Assembly (NCBI RefSeq): GCF_004363075.1
Contig: NZ_SNYN01000004.1
Coordinates: forward strand, 124,001 to 188,000
Length of the DNA: 64,000 bases
Source: Actinorugispora endophytica
Lineage (GTDB): Bacteria; Actinomycetota; Actinomycetes; Streptosporangiales; Streptosporangiaceae
Direction of reading: 5' to 3'
Part shown: one piece after another, positions 10,449 to 22,000 of the stretch
Layout: every line of letters starts with the position of its first letter
Numbering within the stretch: position 1 is the stretch's first letter
The notes under the pieces: model-generated
The model's database searches: none
The model's input: only the letters and a program-made list of their open reading frames with translations
Told to the model about the DNA's origin: nothing
Made by a program: the position numbers and the translations under genes

Positions 10449-11009
10449 ATGTATCCGCCGCAGCAGCCCCCCGCGCCCCCGCAGAAGCAAGGAAGGGGCC
10501 TCTGGCTGCTGTGGGGGTGCCTCGGCTGCGGCGGCCTCCTGGCGGCGCTGGTCGTCGTGGCCGTCGTCCTCGGGGCGCTCCGCAGCGTCGGCGAGAGCGT
10601 TGGCGAGGACCGGCCCGGGGGCGGCGACGTCGTGGCCTTCCCGACCCTGGAGGGGTACAGCCCGGAGCCGGCGGAGCCCCTCGACGTGGAGCTGACGGCC
10701 GAGGCCGCCGAGTTCACCCCGAACGCGCTGTACACCGAGGGCGACTACACCAGCGTCCTGGTCACGGTGGTCAACAACGGGGACGAGGCGGTCGACGTCA
10801 ACCCGTTCTACTTCACCATTACCGACACCGACGGCGCCGAGCACGGCGCGGGTGAGGGAATGGTCGTGGACGACACCAAGATCCCCTCCGACACCCTGGC
10901 CCCGGGCGAGAGCGCCACGGGCACGGTCACGGCCTCGGGGGCCTTCGAGGCGGCGAGCGTGGAGTTCAGCGAGATCCTCGGGGGAAGCGTCACGGCCGAG
11001 GTCCGGTGA
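10449..11009 (+). CDS. DUF4352-like exported membrane-anchored protein
   Basis: A 186-residue protein. A short Pro/Gln-rich cytoplasmic start is followed by one transmembrane segment (about residues 18-42). The outer domain (VLVTVVNNGDEAVDVNPFYFTITDTDG, then DTLAPGESATGTV) has the immunoglobulin-like pattern of DUF4352 proteins, which are cell-surface proteins of unknown role. The ATG at 10449 has a GAGGAGA box a few bases upstream; a second ATG at 10434 has none. A strong hairpin follows the stop, so this is likely a single-gene unit. Confidence 0.8.
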   Translation: MYPPQQPPAPPQKQGRGLWLLWGCLGCGGLLAALVVVAVVLGALRSVGESVGEDRPGGGDVVAFPTLEGYSPEPAEPLDVELTAEAAEFTPNALYTEGDYTSVLVTVVNNGDEAVDVNPFYFTITDTDGAEHGAGEGMVVDDTKIPSDTLAPGESATGTVTASGAFEAASVEFSEILGGSVTAEVR

Positions 11010-11014
11010 GGCCG

Positions 11015-11061
11015 GGCGGAGCGGGCGCCGCGGACCCGGGGTCCGCGGCGCCCGCTCCGCC
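11015..11061 (+). terminator. Perfect 23-base-pair hairpin after the DUF4352-like gene
   Basis: Arms 11015-11037 and 11039-11061 are perfectly complementary around a single centre base, starting five bases after the stop codon. No U-tract follows, as is usual for actinomycete terminators. Confidence 0.8.
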
Positions 11062-11218
11062 GTTCCGGATGTAACCAGCGGTAGCAGTTTTTTGGATTCC
11101 GGGCGGCCATGCCTTGCGTCGCGTTGAAGTTACCGGTGAGTATGAGGGATGTCGGGCCGGCCGGGCCTCCGTTTCCCCGGACGTCCCGCACCGGCGCGGT
11201 GGCAACGGGAGGAACGAC

Positions 11219-11887
11219 GTGGCGCTTGCGGACACTCTGACGGCGGCGGGAACCGCGGCACTCGCCAGGAGCGGCGCGCGGCCGCTGGGATCGCACCTGT
11301 TCCCGGTGTGGCCGGGGGCCGCCTTCGCGGCCTCGGCGTTCCCGGTGCGCTGCGCCCCCGGCGACAACCTCGCTCTGCACGTGGCCGTCGCCCAGGCCCC
11401 GCCCGGCAGCGCCCTGGTCGTGGACGTGGCGGGCGAGCCCGAGTACGGGTACGTCGACGAGATCCTCGCCGTGGCCGCGAGCGTGCGCGGACTGGCCGGG
11501 ATCATCGTGGACGGCTGCGTGCGCGACGTCGCCGCCATCGCCCGCTGCGGGCTCCCCGTCGTCAGCGCCGGGGTCTCGGTGCGCGCCCCCGGCCGCGACG
11601 CGGGCGGCTCGGTGGGCCGGGAGGTCCGACTGGGCGCGGACGCCTTCCCGGTGCGACGCGGCGACTGGATGGTCGTCGACGACGACGGCGCCGTCTGCCT
11701 GCCCCGGGGCCGGGCCGCCGCCATCGTCGCCGACACGGTGGAGTCGGTCTCGCGGGACCAGGAGGTGCTGGCCGCCCTGTGCTCGGGCCGCAGCACCCTG
11801 GACGTGCTCAACCTGGACCCCTCCCGCGTGGCGGGCTGGCAGGGCGCCGGAGCCGCCCCCGGAGGATCGGCCGAACGCGCGGTCTAG
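11219..11887 (+). CDS. RraA-like / HMG-aldolase family protein
   Basis: A 222-residue protein. GSHLFPVWPG, the PPGSALVVDVAGEPEYGYVDEI segment, LAGIIVDGCVRDV and RRGDWMVVDDDGAVCLP match the RraA/4-hydroxy-4-methyl-2-oxoglutarate aldolase fold; the DGCVRD motif supplies the Arg-Asp pair used in catalysis by aldolase members. Whether it is an aldolase or decarboxylase cannot be told from the sequence, and actinobacterial members are not RNase E regulators by default. GTG 11219 has a GGGAGGA box at 11207-11213, which decides against the longer frame from 11114. Confidence 0.85.
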   Translation: MALADTLTAAGTAALARSGARPLGSHLFPVWPGAAFAASAFPVRCAPGDNLALHVAVAQAPPGSALVVDVAGEPEYGYVDEILAVAASVRGLAGIIVDGCVRDVAAIARCGLPVVSAGVSVRAPGRDAGGSVGREVRLGADAFPVRRGDWMVVDDDGAVCLPRGRAAAIVADTVESVSRDQEVLAALCSGRSTLDVLNLDPSRVAGWQGAGAAPGGSAERAV

Positions 11888-11911
11888 GGAGTCCCCGGCA
11901 CGGGGGTGTTC

Positions 11912-12001
11912 GGCGCTCTCTCCGGTGATCTTGACCTTTTCGGGGTCTCAGAGACGGTTGAGGCCCCGAAAAGGTCAAGATCACCGGGAGGAACGGACAT
12001 C
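11912..12001 (+). repeat. Long palindromic repeat, copy A
   Basis: Arms 11922-11950 and 11959-11987 (29 bases, one mismatch) enclose an 8-base loop GAGACGGT. The flanks GGCGCTCTCT on the left and GAGGAACGGACATC on the right recur at the copies near 37.1 and 54.2 kb, so the repeated unit is about 90 bases. It lies 24 bases after the RraA-like gene. Confidence 0.9.
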
Positions 12002-12439
12002 ACGGAGGTCGTGGGCGCGGCCCCGACCGGCACCCGCCGTCGCCGCCTCGTCACCGTCCTCGCCGAGGCGGCGGACGGCCCCGGCGATCCCCACCGGACT
12101 CTGAACGGCTCGGTATTGAAGTTGGGGGCCCGGAGAGAAATCCCGTCAGTGAGTGCACGGCCGTTGCGAGAGTCCTTGCGTGGCAGTGGTTCCAGGGGCT
12201 CCTTCGGTGAATTCCTGTTCCGGTTCAGGTGAACGGCGACTCCGCGGAGTGGCCGGATCCGGCCACTTCGCGCGGGTTTGGAACACGCGGACACGGTGTC
12301 CGCGCAGCGTCCGCGAAGGAGCGTGATCGCTCTATGACTTTGTGTGAGCGACGTGTTCTCGGGTTTCCTTTACGGGTGATCATGGGTTCGTTACTTTTAC
12401 CCGGTCCTTAGGGGAACGGTCGGGTCTGCCCGGTCCGGT
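12002..12439. other. Non-coding stretch upstream of the LamG/RHS locus
   Basis: These 438 bases have no convincing gene; a frame open through the palindromic repeat looks accidental. The last 130 bases are less GC-rich and presumably contain the promoter of the secreted LamG gene. No clear box is visible. Confidence 0.4.
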
Positions 12440-15400
12440 GTGCTTTGTCGGCTTCTGCTGGATCGGGTGCTCGTGGTGTTCGGTGTGCGTTGGTGTGCTG
12501 GTGTGCTGGCCGGAGCGGTCGCGGCGGGTCTGCTGTGGACCGCCCCCGCGGCGGCGGACGACGGGGAGTCGCCCGACGGCGCGGCCCAGGAGCAGCAGGC
12601 CCTCGACCAGGCCGAGGAGACGGGCGAGCCGGTCGAGATCGTCTCGGCCACCGACGAGCGGTCGCAGGTCTTCGCCAACCCCGACGGCACGTTCACGCTC
12701 CAGACCCACCCCTCCCCGGTGCGGGTGCGCACGGGCGGCGGATGGCGGGACGTGGACACCACGCTGGTGCGCGCCGACGACGGGACCGTGCGGCCCCGGG
12801 CCACGGCCGCGGACCTGGTCTTCTCCGGCGGCGGCGACGACGCGCTGGCCCGGGTCTCACTCGGCGGCCGCTCGGTCGCGCTGGACTGGCTGGGAGCGCT
12901 CCCCGAACCGGTCCTGGAGGCCGACCGCGCCACCTACCCCGAAGTGCTCCCGGACGTGGACCTGGTGGTGAGCGCCGGGGTCGACGGGTTCACCCAGGTG
13001 CTCGTGGTGCGCACCGCCGAGGCCGCCGCCAACCCCGCCCTGGCCCAGCTGGACCTGCCGGTCCAGGGCACCGGAGTGACGATCGAGGCCGACGAGACCG
13101 GGAACCTGGACGCCGTCACCCCCGAGGGCGAGAGCGTGTTCGTGGCCTCGGCGCCCGCCATGTGGGACTCCTCCGGCCAGGACGGGCAAGGCGACACCGG
13201 CGCGGCCGCCCGCGCCCTGGCCCCCGCCACGGGAGCGCGGATGGAGCAGGTGCCCACCGAGGTCGTCGACGGCGCGCTGCGCCTGCGGCCCGACCAGGAG
13301 ATGCTCACCGACGAGGCCACCACCTACCCGGTGTTCATCGACCCCTCGGTCTCGGTCAAGCGCGAGGCGTGGGCCTACGTCGACAAGCGCTTCCCCACCA
13401 CCGCCTACTACAACAAGTCCGACGCCGACAGCGGCGTGGGATACGAACCCCAGTACGGCCACACCAAGCGCGTGTTCTGGCGGTTCAGCGTCTACGAGCG
13501 AACCCGCAACGCCACGATCCGGTCCGCCACCCTGCGCACCGAGGTCGCCCACGCCTTCGGCTGCACCGACGCGCGCGTCGAGCTCTAGCGCACCGGCGGC
13601 ATCAGCTCCGCCACCACCTGGAGCGACCAGCCCGACAAGCTGACCCGCCTCGACACCGAGACCGTGGACAAGGGCCGCGCCGGCTGCGAGGGCTCGGGCG
13701 TGGAGTTCGACGCCACCGCCGCCTACGAGTGGGGCCGCGCCAACGGCAAGGCCGACATCATCCTCGGCTTGTACGGCAACGAGACCGTGTCGGGCTCCAA
13801 CCACGACTGGCGGCGCTTCAAGAAGAACCCGTCCCTGGTCGTGGTCTACAACAACGCCCCCGCGACCCCGGCCACCTCCGCCATGCGCGACTCCCACGGC
13901 GGCGCCTGCGCCACCGACCCCGCCAGGCCGCGCCTGGTCAACTCGGCCACACCGCGCCTGTACGCCCAGGTGAGGGACACCGACTCCAAGTACGCCGCCC
14001 AGAAGGCCAAGGCCCAGTTCCAGATCCAGTCCGACGGAACCACGATCCAGACCAGGGACTCGACCTCGGCCGACGTCGCCAAGTGGCCCTCGGGCAGCGA
14101 AAGGTCGGTCACCGCGAGCGCGCTGCCCGAGGACACGCTGATCCGGTACCGGGCCCGCGCCCACGACGGGACCGTGTGGGGCTCCTGGTCCGGCTGGTGC
14201 CACCTGCGGGTCAACACCACCAACCCCGAGACCGGCCCCCAGGTGACCTCGACCGACTACCCCGAAGGCGATGCCGCTTCGGGAAGCGTCGGCAAACCGG
14301 GGGAGTTCACCTTCGCCAACAACGGCGTGACCACCGCCACGGCCTACCACTACGGCCTCAACGACGACACCTGCGCCACCGAGCTGACCCCCGCCAGCCA
14401 GGGCGGATCGGTCACCGCCACCCTCACCCCCCGCACCGACGGACCGAACCTGGTCTACGCGCGCACCACCGACGGCTTCGGCAACTCCTCGGCGTGCGCG
14501 CTGGCGTACACGTTCCTGGTCGCCCCGCCCAGCCACCCGGTCGCGCACTTCACCTTCGACGAGGGCACCGGCACGACCGCCGCCGACTCCCGCCAGGACG
14601 GGCGCGCGGCCACGGCCACGGCCGGGGTGGACTGGATCCGCGGCCGGGTCGGCGCGGTCGAGGACAACGCCCCCCGCCTCGAAGGCACCGCCGTCCACAC
14701 CCACGGCTACGTTCCCGCCGATCCGGCCTGGGACGAGATCACCGTCCCGGGCCCCGTCGTGGACACCGGCGAGACGTTCTCCGTGGCCGCCTGGGTGAAG
14801 ATGGACGACAAGAACGCCCACCACACCGCGATCGGCCAGGACGGCGCCCAGCAGAGCCCCTTCCACCTGGGCTACCAGAAGGACCAGGACGCCTGGGTGT
14901 TCAAGATGTCGCCCGCCGACGCCCCCGCCGACGGGACCGCCGGATGGGCCTACGCGCTGTCCGCCGAACCGGCGCGGACCGGGGTGTGGACCCACCTGCT
15001 GGGCACCTACGACGCCGTCACCGGCGAGGTCGCCCTGTACGTGGACGGCGTCAAGCAGGGGACCGCCACACAGGAGAGCGCCTGGTCCACCACCGGCCCC
15101 CTCACCCTGGGACGCGGCAAGTACCAGGGCGTGAAGAACTACTACTGGGCCGGCGGCATCGACGACGTCAAGATCTGGGACCGCCTCGTCACCGACACCG
15201 CGCTGGACGACGGCGCCTCGGAGGCGTGGACGCTCGCCAACCGACCTGTCACGTTGGAAGGACGGTGGAAGCTCGACGAGACGGAGGGCACCACTGCCGC
15301 GGACTCCAGCGACCACGGTCTGACCGGCACCCTCACCGGCGACCCCGCCACCGTGTGGAACACCGCGTTCAACGACGTCGTGTACATCCCCGGCGCCACC

Positions 15401-15934
15401 CTGAACGGCACCGACGAGCGCATCGCCACCACCGGCCCCGCGATCCGCACCGACTCCAGCTTCAGCGTCGCCGCGTGGGTCCGCCTGGACGCCACCACTA
15501 CCGACAACCCCACCGCCCTCAGCCAGAGCGGCACCGAGCACAGCGGCTTCTACCTCGGCCGGCAGAGCACCTACGGGATGAACAACTGGACGCTCAAGAT
15601 GCCGCCGTCGGACACCGTCGGAGCCTCGGGCTGGCCCAAGGCCCTGTCCGCCCAGCCTCCCGAACTCGGCGCCTGGACCCACCTGGCCGCCACCTTCGAC
15701 GCCACCACCGGCACCATGACCCTCTACGTCGACGGCGTCGAACAGGGCACCGCCACCCAGGCCACCCCCTGGCACGCCGACGGCCCCGTCGTCATCGGCG
15801 ACGCCCGGTTCGAGGGGGCACCGGCCGGCCTGTGGAACGGCGACCTCGCCGACGTCCACGTCTACCAGGGCGTCCTCAGCGAGGACGACATCGGCTACCT
15901 GAAATACGGATTCGGACCACCAGTGAATCGATAA
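12440..15934 (+). pseudogene. Secreted DNRLRE/LamG-domain protein interrupted by an in-frame TAG
   Basis: The frame would encode about 1164 residues but has a TAG at 13586-13588, at codon 383. It encodes an N-terminal signal peptide (hydrophobic run ending in TAPAAA at about residues 28-34), a long beta-rich region with YPVFIDPSVSV as in DNRLRE-type proteins, and two LamG folds (about residues 700-930 and 940-1164, each with GRWKLDE- or VAHFTFDEGTG-like starts and LYVDGV strands). The stop sits in a conserved-looking VEL*RTGGISSATTW stretch where TGG (Trp) would fit, so a single G-to-A change explains it. It lies 85 bases before the RHS toxin gene and was probably co-exported with it. A sequencing error or amber readthrough remains possible. 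The start may be any of several nearby GTGs. Confidence 0.8.
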
Positions 15935-16019
15935 CCGATTCACGGTTCTTCGCCTTCCTCTGCCATCCCCTGCTGAAACGACGGTCCGGCGATTGACGAC
16001 GCCGGACTGGAGGAGCCCA

Positions 16020-19000
16020 ATGTCCGAGCCCGGTTCGCCGTCCCACCCCCGCACCCCCGTGCGCAGCATCCTGTCGTTCCTTCTCTCCCTGGTGATGCTC
16101 ACCGGGCTGCTGGTTGCCATCCCGGCCTCGGCGATGGCCTACAACACCAGACCCGACGTCGAGGACGACGAGCCGATCCCGGGAACCGATGCCCCCGACG
16201 CCCGGATCGTCCGAGACGACACGATCGACGACGCCGCCGTCACCGACCTGGGCGACCCCGCGTGGCCGACGGAGGCCAGCACCGAGGACGACCTCGCCGC
16301 CCCCGAGTCCGCCGAGGCCGACACCCCACCGGTCCCCGGTGAGGAGGAGACGGTCGCGATCGCCCCGGTCAACACCGAGGTCTTCGACGGATGGACGTCC
16401 CCCCTTCCCGGTGATGCCCCCGGCACCGGGGAGAGCCAGGGCGGAGACTCCCAGAACACCCCCGAGCCGAGCCCCGCGCCCCAGGACCCGGAACCGTCGC
16501 CCTCGCAGCAGGAAGGTCCGCCCCCCGAGGCGCAGCCGTCCTCGGAACCGGAGCAGGCCCGGGACGAACCCGGGGCGGCGGAGCAGGAGGAGGCCGCCGA
16601 GGCCGCGCCGGCCGGGGTCGAACCGGTGCGCAGCGCGCGCGTGGAGGTTCTGGACCAGGCCACCGCCGAACAAGCCGGGGTCACCGGTGTGCTGCTGCGC
16701 CTGACCCGAACCGACGGCGCCCAGACCACCGGCCCGGTCCAGATCGGCCTCGACTACGCCGACTTCGCCCCCGCTTTCGGCGCCGACTACGCCTCCCGCC
16801 TCGAACTCGTCGCTCTGGACGACTGCGTCCTCGATGCCGACGCCGCCGAGTGCGCGCCCGCGATCGACCTCGCCTCGGACAACCAGCCGCAGGTGATGAG
16901 GCTCAACGCCGTCGCCCCCGCAGCGGCGGGGGAGGGAACCCTCCTGGCTGCGGTGGCCGACAGCGAGGGCGAGACCGGCGACTACAAGGCGACCGAGCTC
17001 AACGCCGCGTCCAGTTGGGACGTGGGACTGCAGACCGGTGACTTCAACTGGGCCTACCCGATCAACGTCCCGGGGACCGCGGCCGGCCTCAAGCCGACCG
17101 TCGGGCTCAGCTACTCCTCGGGGTCGGTCGACGGGCGCACCGCCTCCTCCAACAGCCAGACCTCCTGGATCGGAGAGGGGTTCAGCTACGCCGCCGGGTA
17201 CATCGAGCGCAGCTACAAGCCGTGCGCGGACGACGGCCAAGCCGAGGGCGAGAAGACCGGGGACCAGTGCTGGTCCCGGCACAACGCCACCCTGTCGCTC
17301 AACGGCAAGGGCGGCGAGCTGATCCTCGACGAGGACGGCACCTGGCGGATGCGCAGCGACGACGGCACCAGGATCGAGCGGCTGACCGGCGCGGACAACG
17401 GCGACAACGACGGCGAGCACTGGAAGGTCACCACCACCGACGGCACCCAGTACTTCTTCGGCCGCAACCGGCTGCCCGGCTGGGAGAGCGGCGACCCCGA
17501 GACCGACTCGGCGTGGACCGTGCCGGTGTACGGCAACGACTCGGGCGAGCCCTGCCACGAGTCGACGTTCGCCGCCTCTTGGTGCCAGCAGGCGTACAAG
17601 TGGAACCTCGACTACGTGGTCGACGTGCACGGAAACGTCGTCACCTACCACTACGCCGAGGAGCGGAACCACTACGGCCGCAACCTCAAGACCACGGCCA
17701 CCCCGTACGTCCGGGGCGGTTACCTCACCCACATCGACTACGGCCTGCGCTCCGACGACGTCTACGCCACCGCCCCGGCCCGGGTGAAGTTCACCGTCGG
17801 CGAGCGGTGCCTCCCCACCGACGGCTTCGACTGCGCGCCGTCCAAGTTCACCGAGGCCAACGCCTCCAAGTGGCCCGACGTCCCGTTCGACCAGCACTGC
17901 GCCGTCGGAACCCCGTGCACCAACCGCTTCTCGCCCACGTTCTGGACCCGTAAGAAACTCGACAAGGTCACCACCCAGGTCCACGACGGCACCGCGTACA
18001 CCGACGTGGACTCCTGGGCCCTGGAGCACAAGTACCCCGCTCCCGGTGACGGCACCACCCCGTCGTTGTGGCTGAACTCCGTCACCCACACCGGCCACGT
18101 CGGCGGCACCGCCACCTCGCCGAAGGTGACCTTCGCGGGAACGGCGCTGGAGAACCGGGTCGACGGGCTCTCCGACGGCCTGGCGCCGATGCTCAAGTAC
18201 CGGATCACCTCCGTCTACACCGAGACCGGAGGCCAGGTCGACATCACCTACTCCGGCGAGGACTGCGCCCGGGGCTCCACGCCCAAGCCCCACGACAACG
18301 GCAAGCGCTGCTACCCGGTCCGCTGGACACCGGAGGGCGACGCCGAGCTCACCGACTGGTTCCACAAGTACGTCGTCACACAGGTCGCCGAGATCGACCT
18401 GGTCACCGACCAGCCCGACATGGTCACCACGTACGAGTACCTGGGCGGGGGCGCGTGGCGGTACGAGGAGGCCGACGGCTTCACCAAGGACAAGTACCGG
18501 ACCTGGTCCGACTGGCGCGGATACGAACGCGTCAAGGTGATATCCGGGGCTCCCGGCGAACAGCAGTCCGAGACCGAGCACCTGTTCTTCCGCGGTATGC
18601 ACGGCGACAAGCAGCCTTCGGGCACTCGCTCGGTCACCGTCACCGACTCCGAGGGCGGCATCCACACCGACCACGACGAACTCAACGGCGCCACCCGCGA
18701 GGAGATCATCCGCAACGGCCCGGGCGGCGCGGTCGTCGAGAAGACCATCACCACTCCGTGGCGCAAGAAGACCGCCGAGCGCGACTACTCGTGGGGAACG
18801 GTCTCGGCTTACCTGATCGACACCGCCTCCAGCCGCACCTACACCGCCGTCGACGACGGCTGGCGTCAGACCCGGGTCGACACCGCCTTCGACGACTACG
18901 GGTTTCCCACACAGGTCCACGACTACGGCGACGCCGCTCTCGACACCGACGACGAGTGCACCCGCACCACGTACACGCGCGACACGAGCGCGTGGATCCT

Positions 19001-22000
19001 GGACACCACCTCGCGCGAGGAGGTCGTCGCAGCCTCCTGCGCGCAGGCCCCAGAACGCCCCGCCGACGTGATCAGCGACAGCCGGACCTTCTACGACGGG
19101 GGAGCCTTCGGCGCGGCTCCGACCAGGGGCCTGCCCACCACGACCGAGCGGCTGGCCTCCTACGACGGAACCACCCCCGTCTACGAGACGAGCGAGCAGA
19201 CCGCCTACGACGCCTACGGGCGCGAGACCTCCTCCACCAACGCCGCGGGCCACACCACCAGGACCGGCTACGAGTCCGCGGTCCCCGGCGGCGCGCCCAC
19301 GGTCGTCACCGACGAGAACGCGCTCGGGCACACCGCCACCCAGTACATGGACCCCGCACGGTCCATGCTCGTCGCCACGGTGGACGCCAACAAGAACCGC
19401 ACCGACCTGCAGTACGACCCTCTGGGCCGGCTCACCGCGGTGTGGCTGGCCGACCGCGACAAGAGCACGGCGACACCCAGCCTGAAGTTCGAGTACCGCG
19501 TCCGCAACGACGCGCCCACCACCGTCGTGGCCTCGGCGGTGCGCAACGACGGCGGTTACAACTCCACCTTCACCCTCTACGACGCGTTCCTGCGCGAGCG
19601 CCAGATCCAGTCTCCGGCCGTGGGAGGCGAGGGACGCCTGGTCGCCGACACCTTCCACGACTCGCGCGGCCTGGCCGTCAAGAGCCGCGAGGCCTACTTC
19701 AACGCCGCCGCCGAGCCCGGCGACACCCTTCTCGTCGTCAACAACGACGACGAGATTCCCCGCTACTCCGAGACCGTCTACGACGGAGCCGAACGCCCCA
19801 CCGTCGTGCGCCACGTCTCGCGCGGCGAGGAGCAGTGGAGCACCACCACCGAGTACAGGGGCGACCGGACCCTCGTCACCCCGCCGGACGGCGACACCGC
19901 GACCACCACCATCACCGACGCCCGCGACCGGGTGGTGGAACTGCGCCAGCACCACGCCCCCACACCGACCGGCGCCTTCGACGCCACCACCTACACCTAT
20001 GCCAAGAACGGCGAGCTGGCCACCGTCACCGACCCCGCGGGCAACGTGTGGGAGACCACCTACGACCTGCGCGGACGCAAGATCCAGGCCGTCGACCCCG
20101 ACGCCGGGACCAGCACCTACACCTACGACGCGCTCGACCAGCTGGCCACCTCCACCGACGGGCGGGGCGAGACCGTCGCCTACACCTACGATGTGCTCGG
20201 CCGCAAGACCGGCCTGTACGACGACTCCCCGCAAGGAACCCAACGCGCCGGCTGGGTGTACGACACCCGCGCGAAGGGGCAGCTGACCTCGTCGACCAGG
20301 TACACCGATGACGGCGACTACACCAACGCGGTCCTGAGCTACGACAAGATGTACCGGCCGCTCGCCGAGACGGTCACCATTCCCGCGTCAGAGGGGCCGC
20401 TCGCAGGGACCTACCGCTACATCCGCTCCTACAACCCCGACGGCACGGTCAAGGACATGGCCTTCCCTCGGGCGGGAGGGCTGAGCGCCGAGCCGGTCAC
20501 CTTCGGCTACAACGAACTGGGCATGCCCACCACGGTCAAGGGCATCAACACCTACGTCGCCGAGGCCATCTACTCCAGGACCGGCAACCTGCTGCAGCGA
20601 ACCTTTCTGCGCGGCAGCACGGCTGACGAGACCTGGATCACGCGTGTCTTCGACGAGGCCACCAACCGCATGTCGCTGACTAGCGTCGTGCCCGAAGTCG
20701 GATCAGGATCGCTCCTCACCCAGAGCTACGAGTACGACGACGCGGGCAACATCCTGCGCATCGCGGACAAGCCCACCGGGCTCGAGCTGCCCACCGACAC
20801 CCAGTGCTTCACCTACGACCACCTGCGCCGCCTCACCAACGCCTGGACACCGGAGAGCACCGAGACCGGCGGGTGCGAGGCGGCCCCGACCACCGCGGGC
20901 CTGGGCGGCGCGGCCCCGTACTGGCATTCCTACACCTACGACGCGGTCGGCAACCGCGAGACCGAGGTCCAGCACGCCGCGGGCGGCGACATCACCCGCA
21001 CCTACACCCAGCCCGAGCCGGGCCAGGACCAGCCGCACGCCGTCACCCGGGTCGAGCAGACCGGTCCCGGCGGCGACCAGCTGGAGCAGTACGGCTACGA
21101 CGACGCGGGAAACCTGACCAGCCGCGTCACCCCCGCCTACGACCAGACCCTGGAGTGGGACGCCGAGGGAAAGCTGGTCCGGGTCACCGACGGCGACGCC
21201 CAGACGGAGTTCCGCTACGGCGCGGACGGTTCCCGGCTGGTCCGCGAGACGCCCACCGACGCGACTCTGTACCTGCCCGGTATGGAGGTGCGGATGGACA
21301 AGGCCGCGTTCTCGCTGGAGGCCACCCGCTTCTACGACCACGGCGGTGAAGGGGTAGCAGTCCGAGAGAACGACAACAAGCTGAGCTGGCTGTTCGCCGA
21401 CCACCACGGCACCGGGGAGCTCTCCGTCGACTCCGAGACCGGCGAGAGCACCCGGCGCCGCTTCACGGCGTTCGGTACCGACCGGGGTTCGAGCGGTGAG
21501 TGGCCGAGCCAGCGGGGGTTCGTGGGCGGGACTCTGGACACGTCGGTCGGTCTGACCCAGTTGGGGGCCAGGGCCTACGACGCGGCGATCGGCCGGTTCG
21601 TCTCTCCGGACCCAGTCGTCGACTTCACCGACCCCCAGCAGATCCACGGCTACGCCTACTCGGGCAACAACCCCGTCACCTTCACCGACCCCACCGGGCT
21701 GCTGACCAAGAAGTTCGGCGGGCGGCCCACCAAGATGGGGGGCGGAAGGTTCAAGACCAAGAACCGTGGGCGGGGACCCAAATCCGCCGCGGGCGGTGGC
21801 GGTGGTGGCGGCTATTCGGGTGGGGGTGGTTCGGGGGGCGGTTCCTATCGGCCCAGTGCGGGAAACGCGGTCTACCAGGGGATCCAGGGTGCGAACGCGG
21901 CGTTCAACCGGGTTCCGTTCGCCTCCCAGTACCGGGACTCCCAGGCGGGTGCCGTCGTGGCGCTCATGGAGATGAGCCCGATGGGGTGGGCCGGCAACTA

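Noticed and set aside
11906-12232. Open frame reading through palindromic repeat copy A
   Set aside because: Similar frames occur through the other copies only because the repeat itself is open; no start signal and no conserved product beyond the repeat.
12857-16120. 1087-codon reverse-strand frame across the LamG gene
   Set aside because: Mirror frame of a coding strand with LamG domains and a signal peptide; no recognisable domain.
15876-20243. 1455-codon reverse-strand frame across the RHS gene
   Set aside because: Low-complexity Gly/Val/Arg text opposite a domain-rich RHS protein with signal peptide and ribosome binding site.
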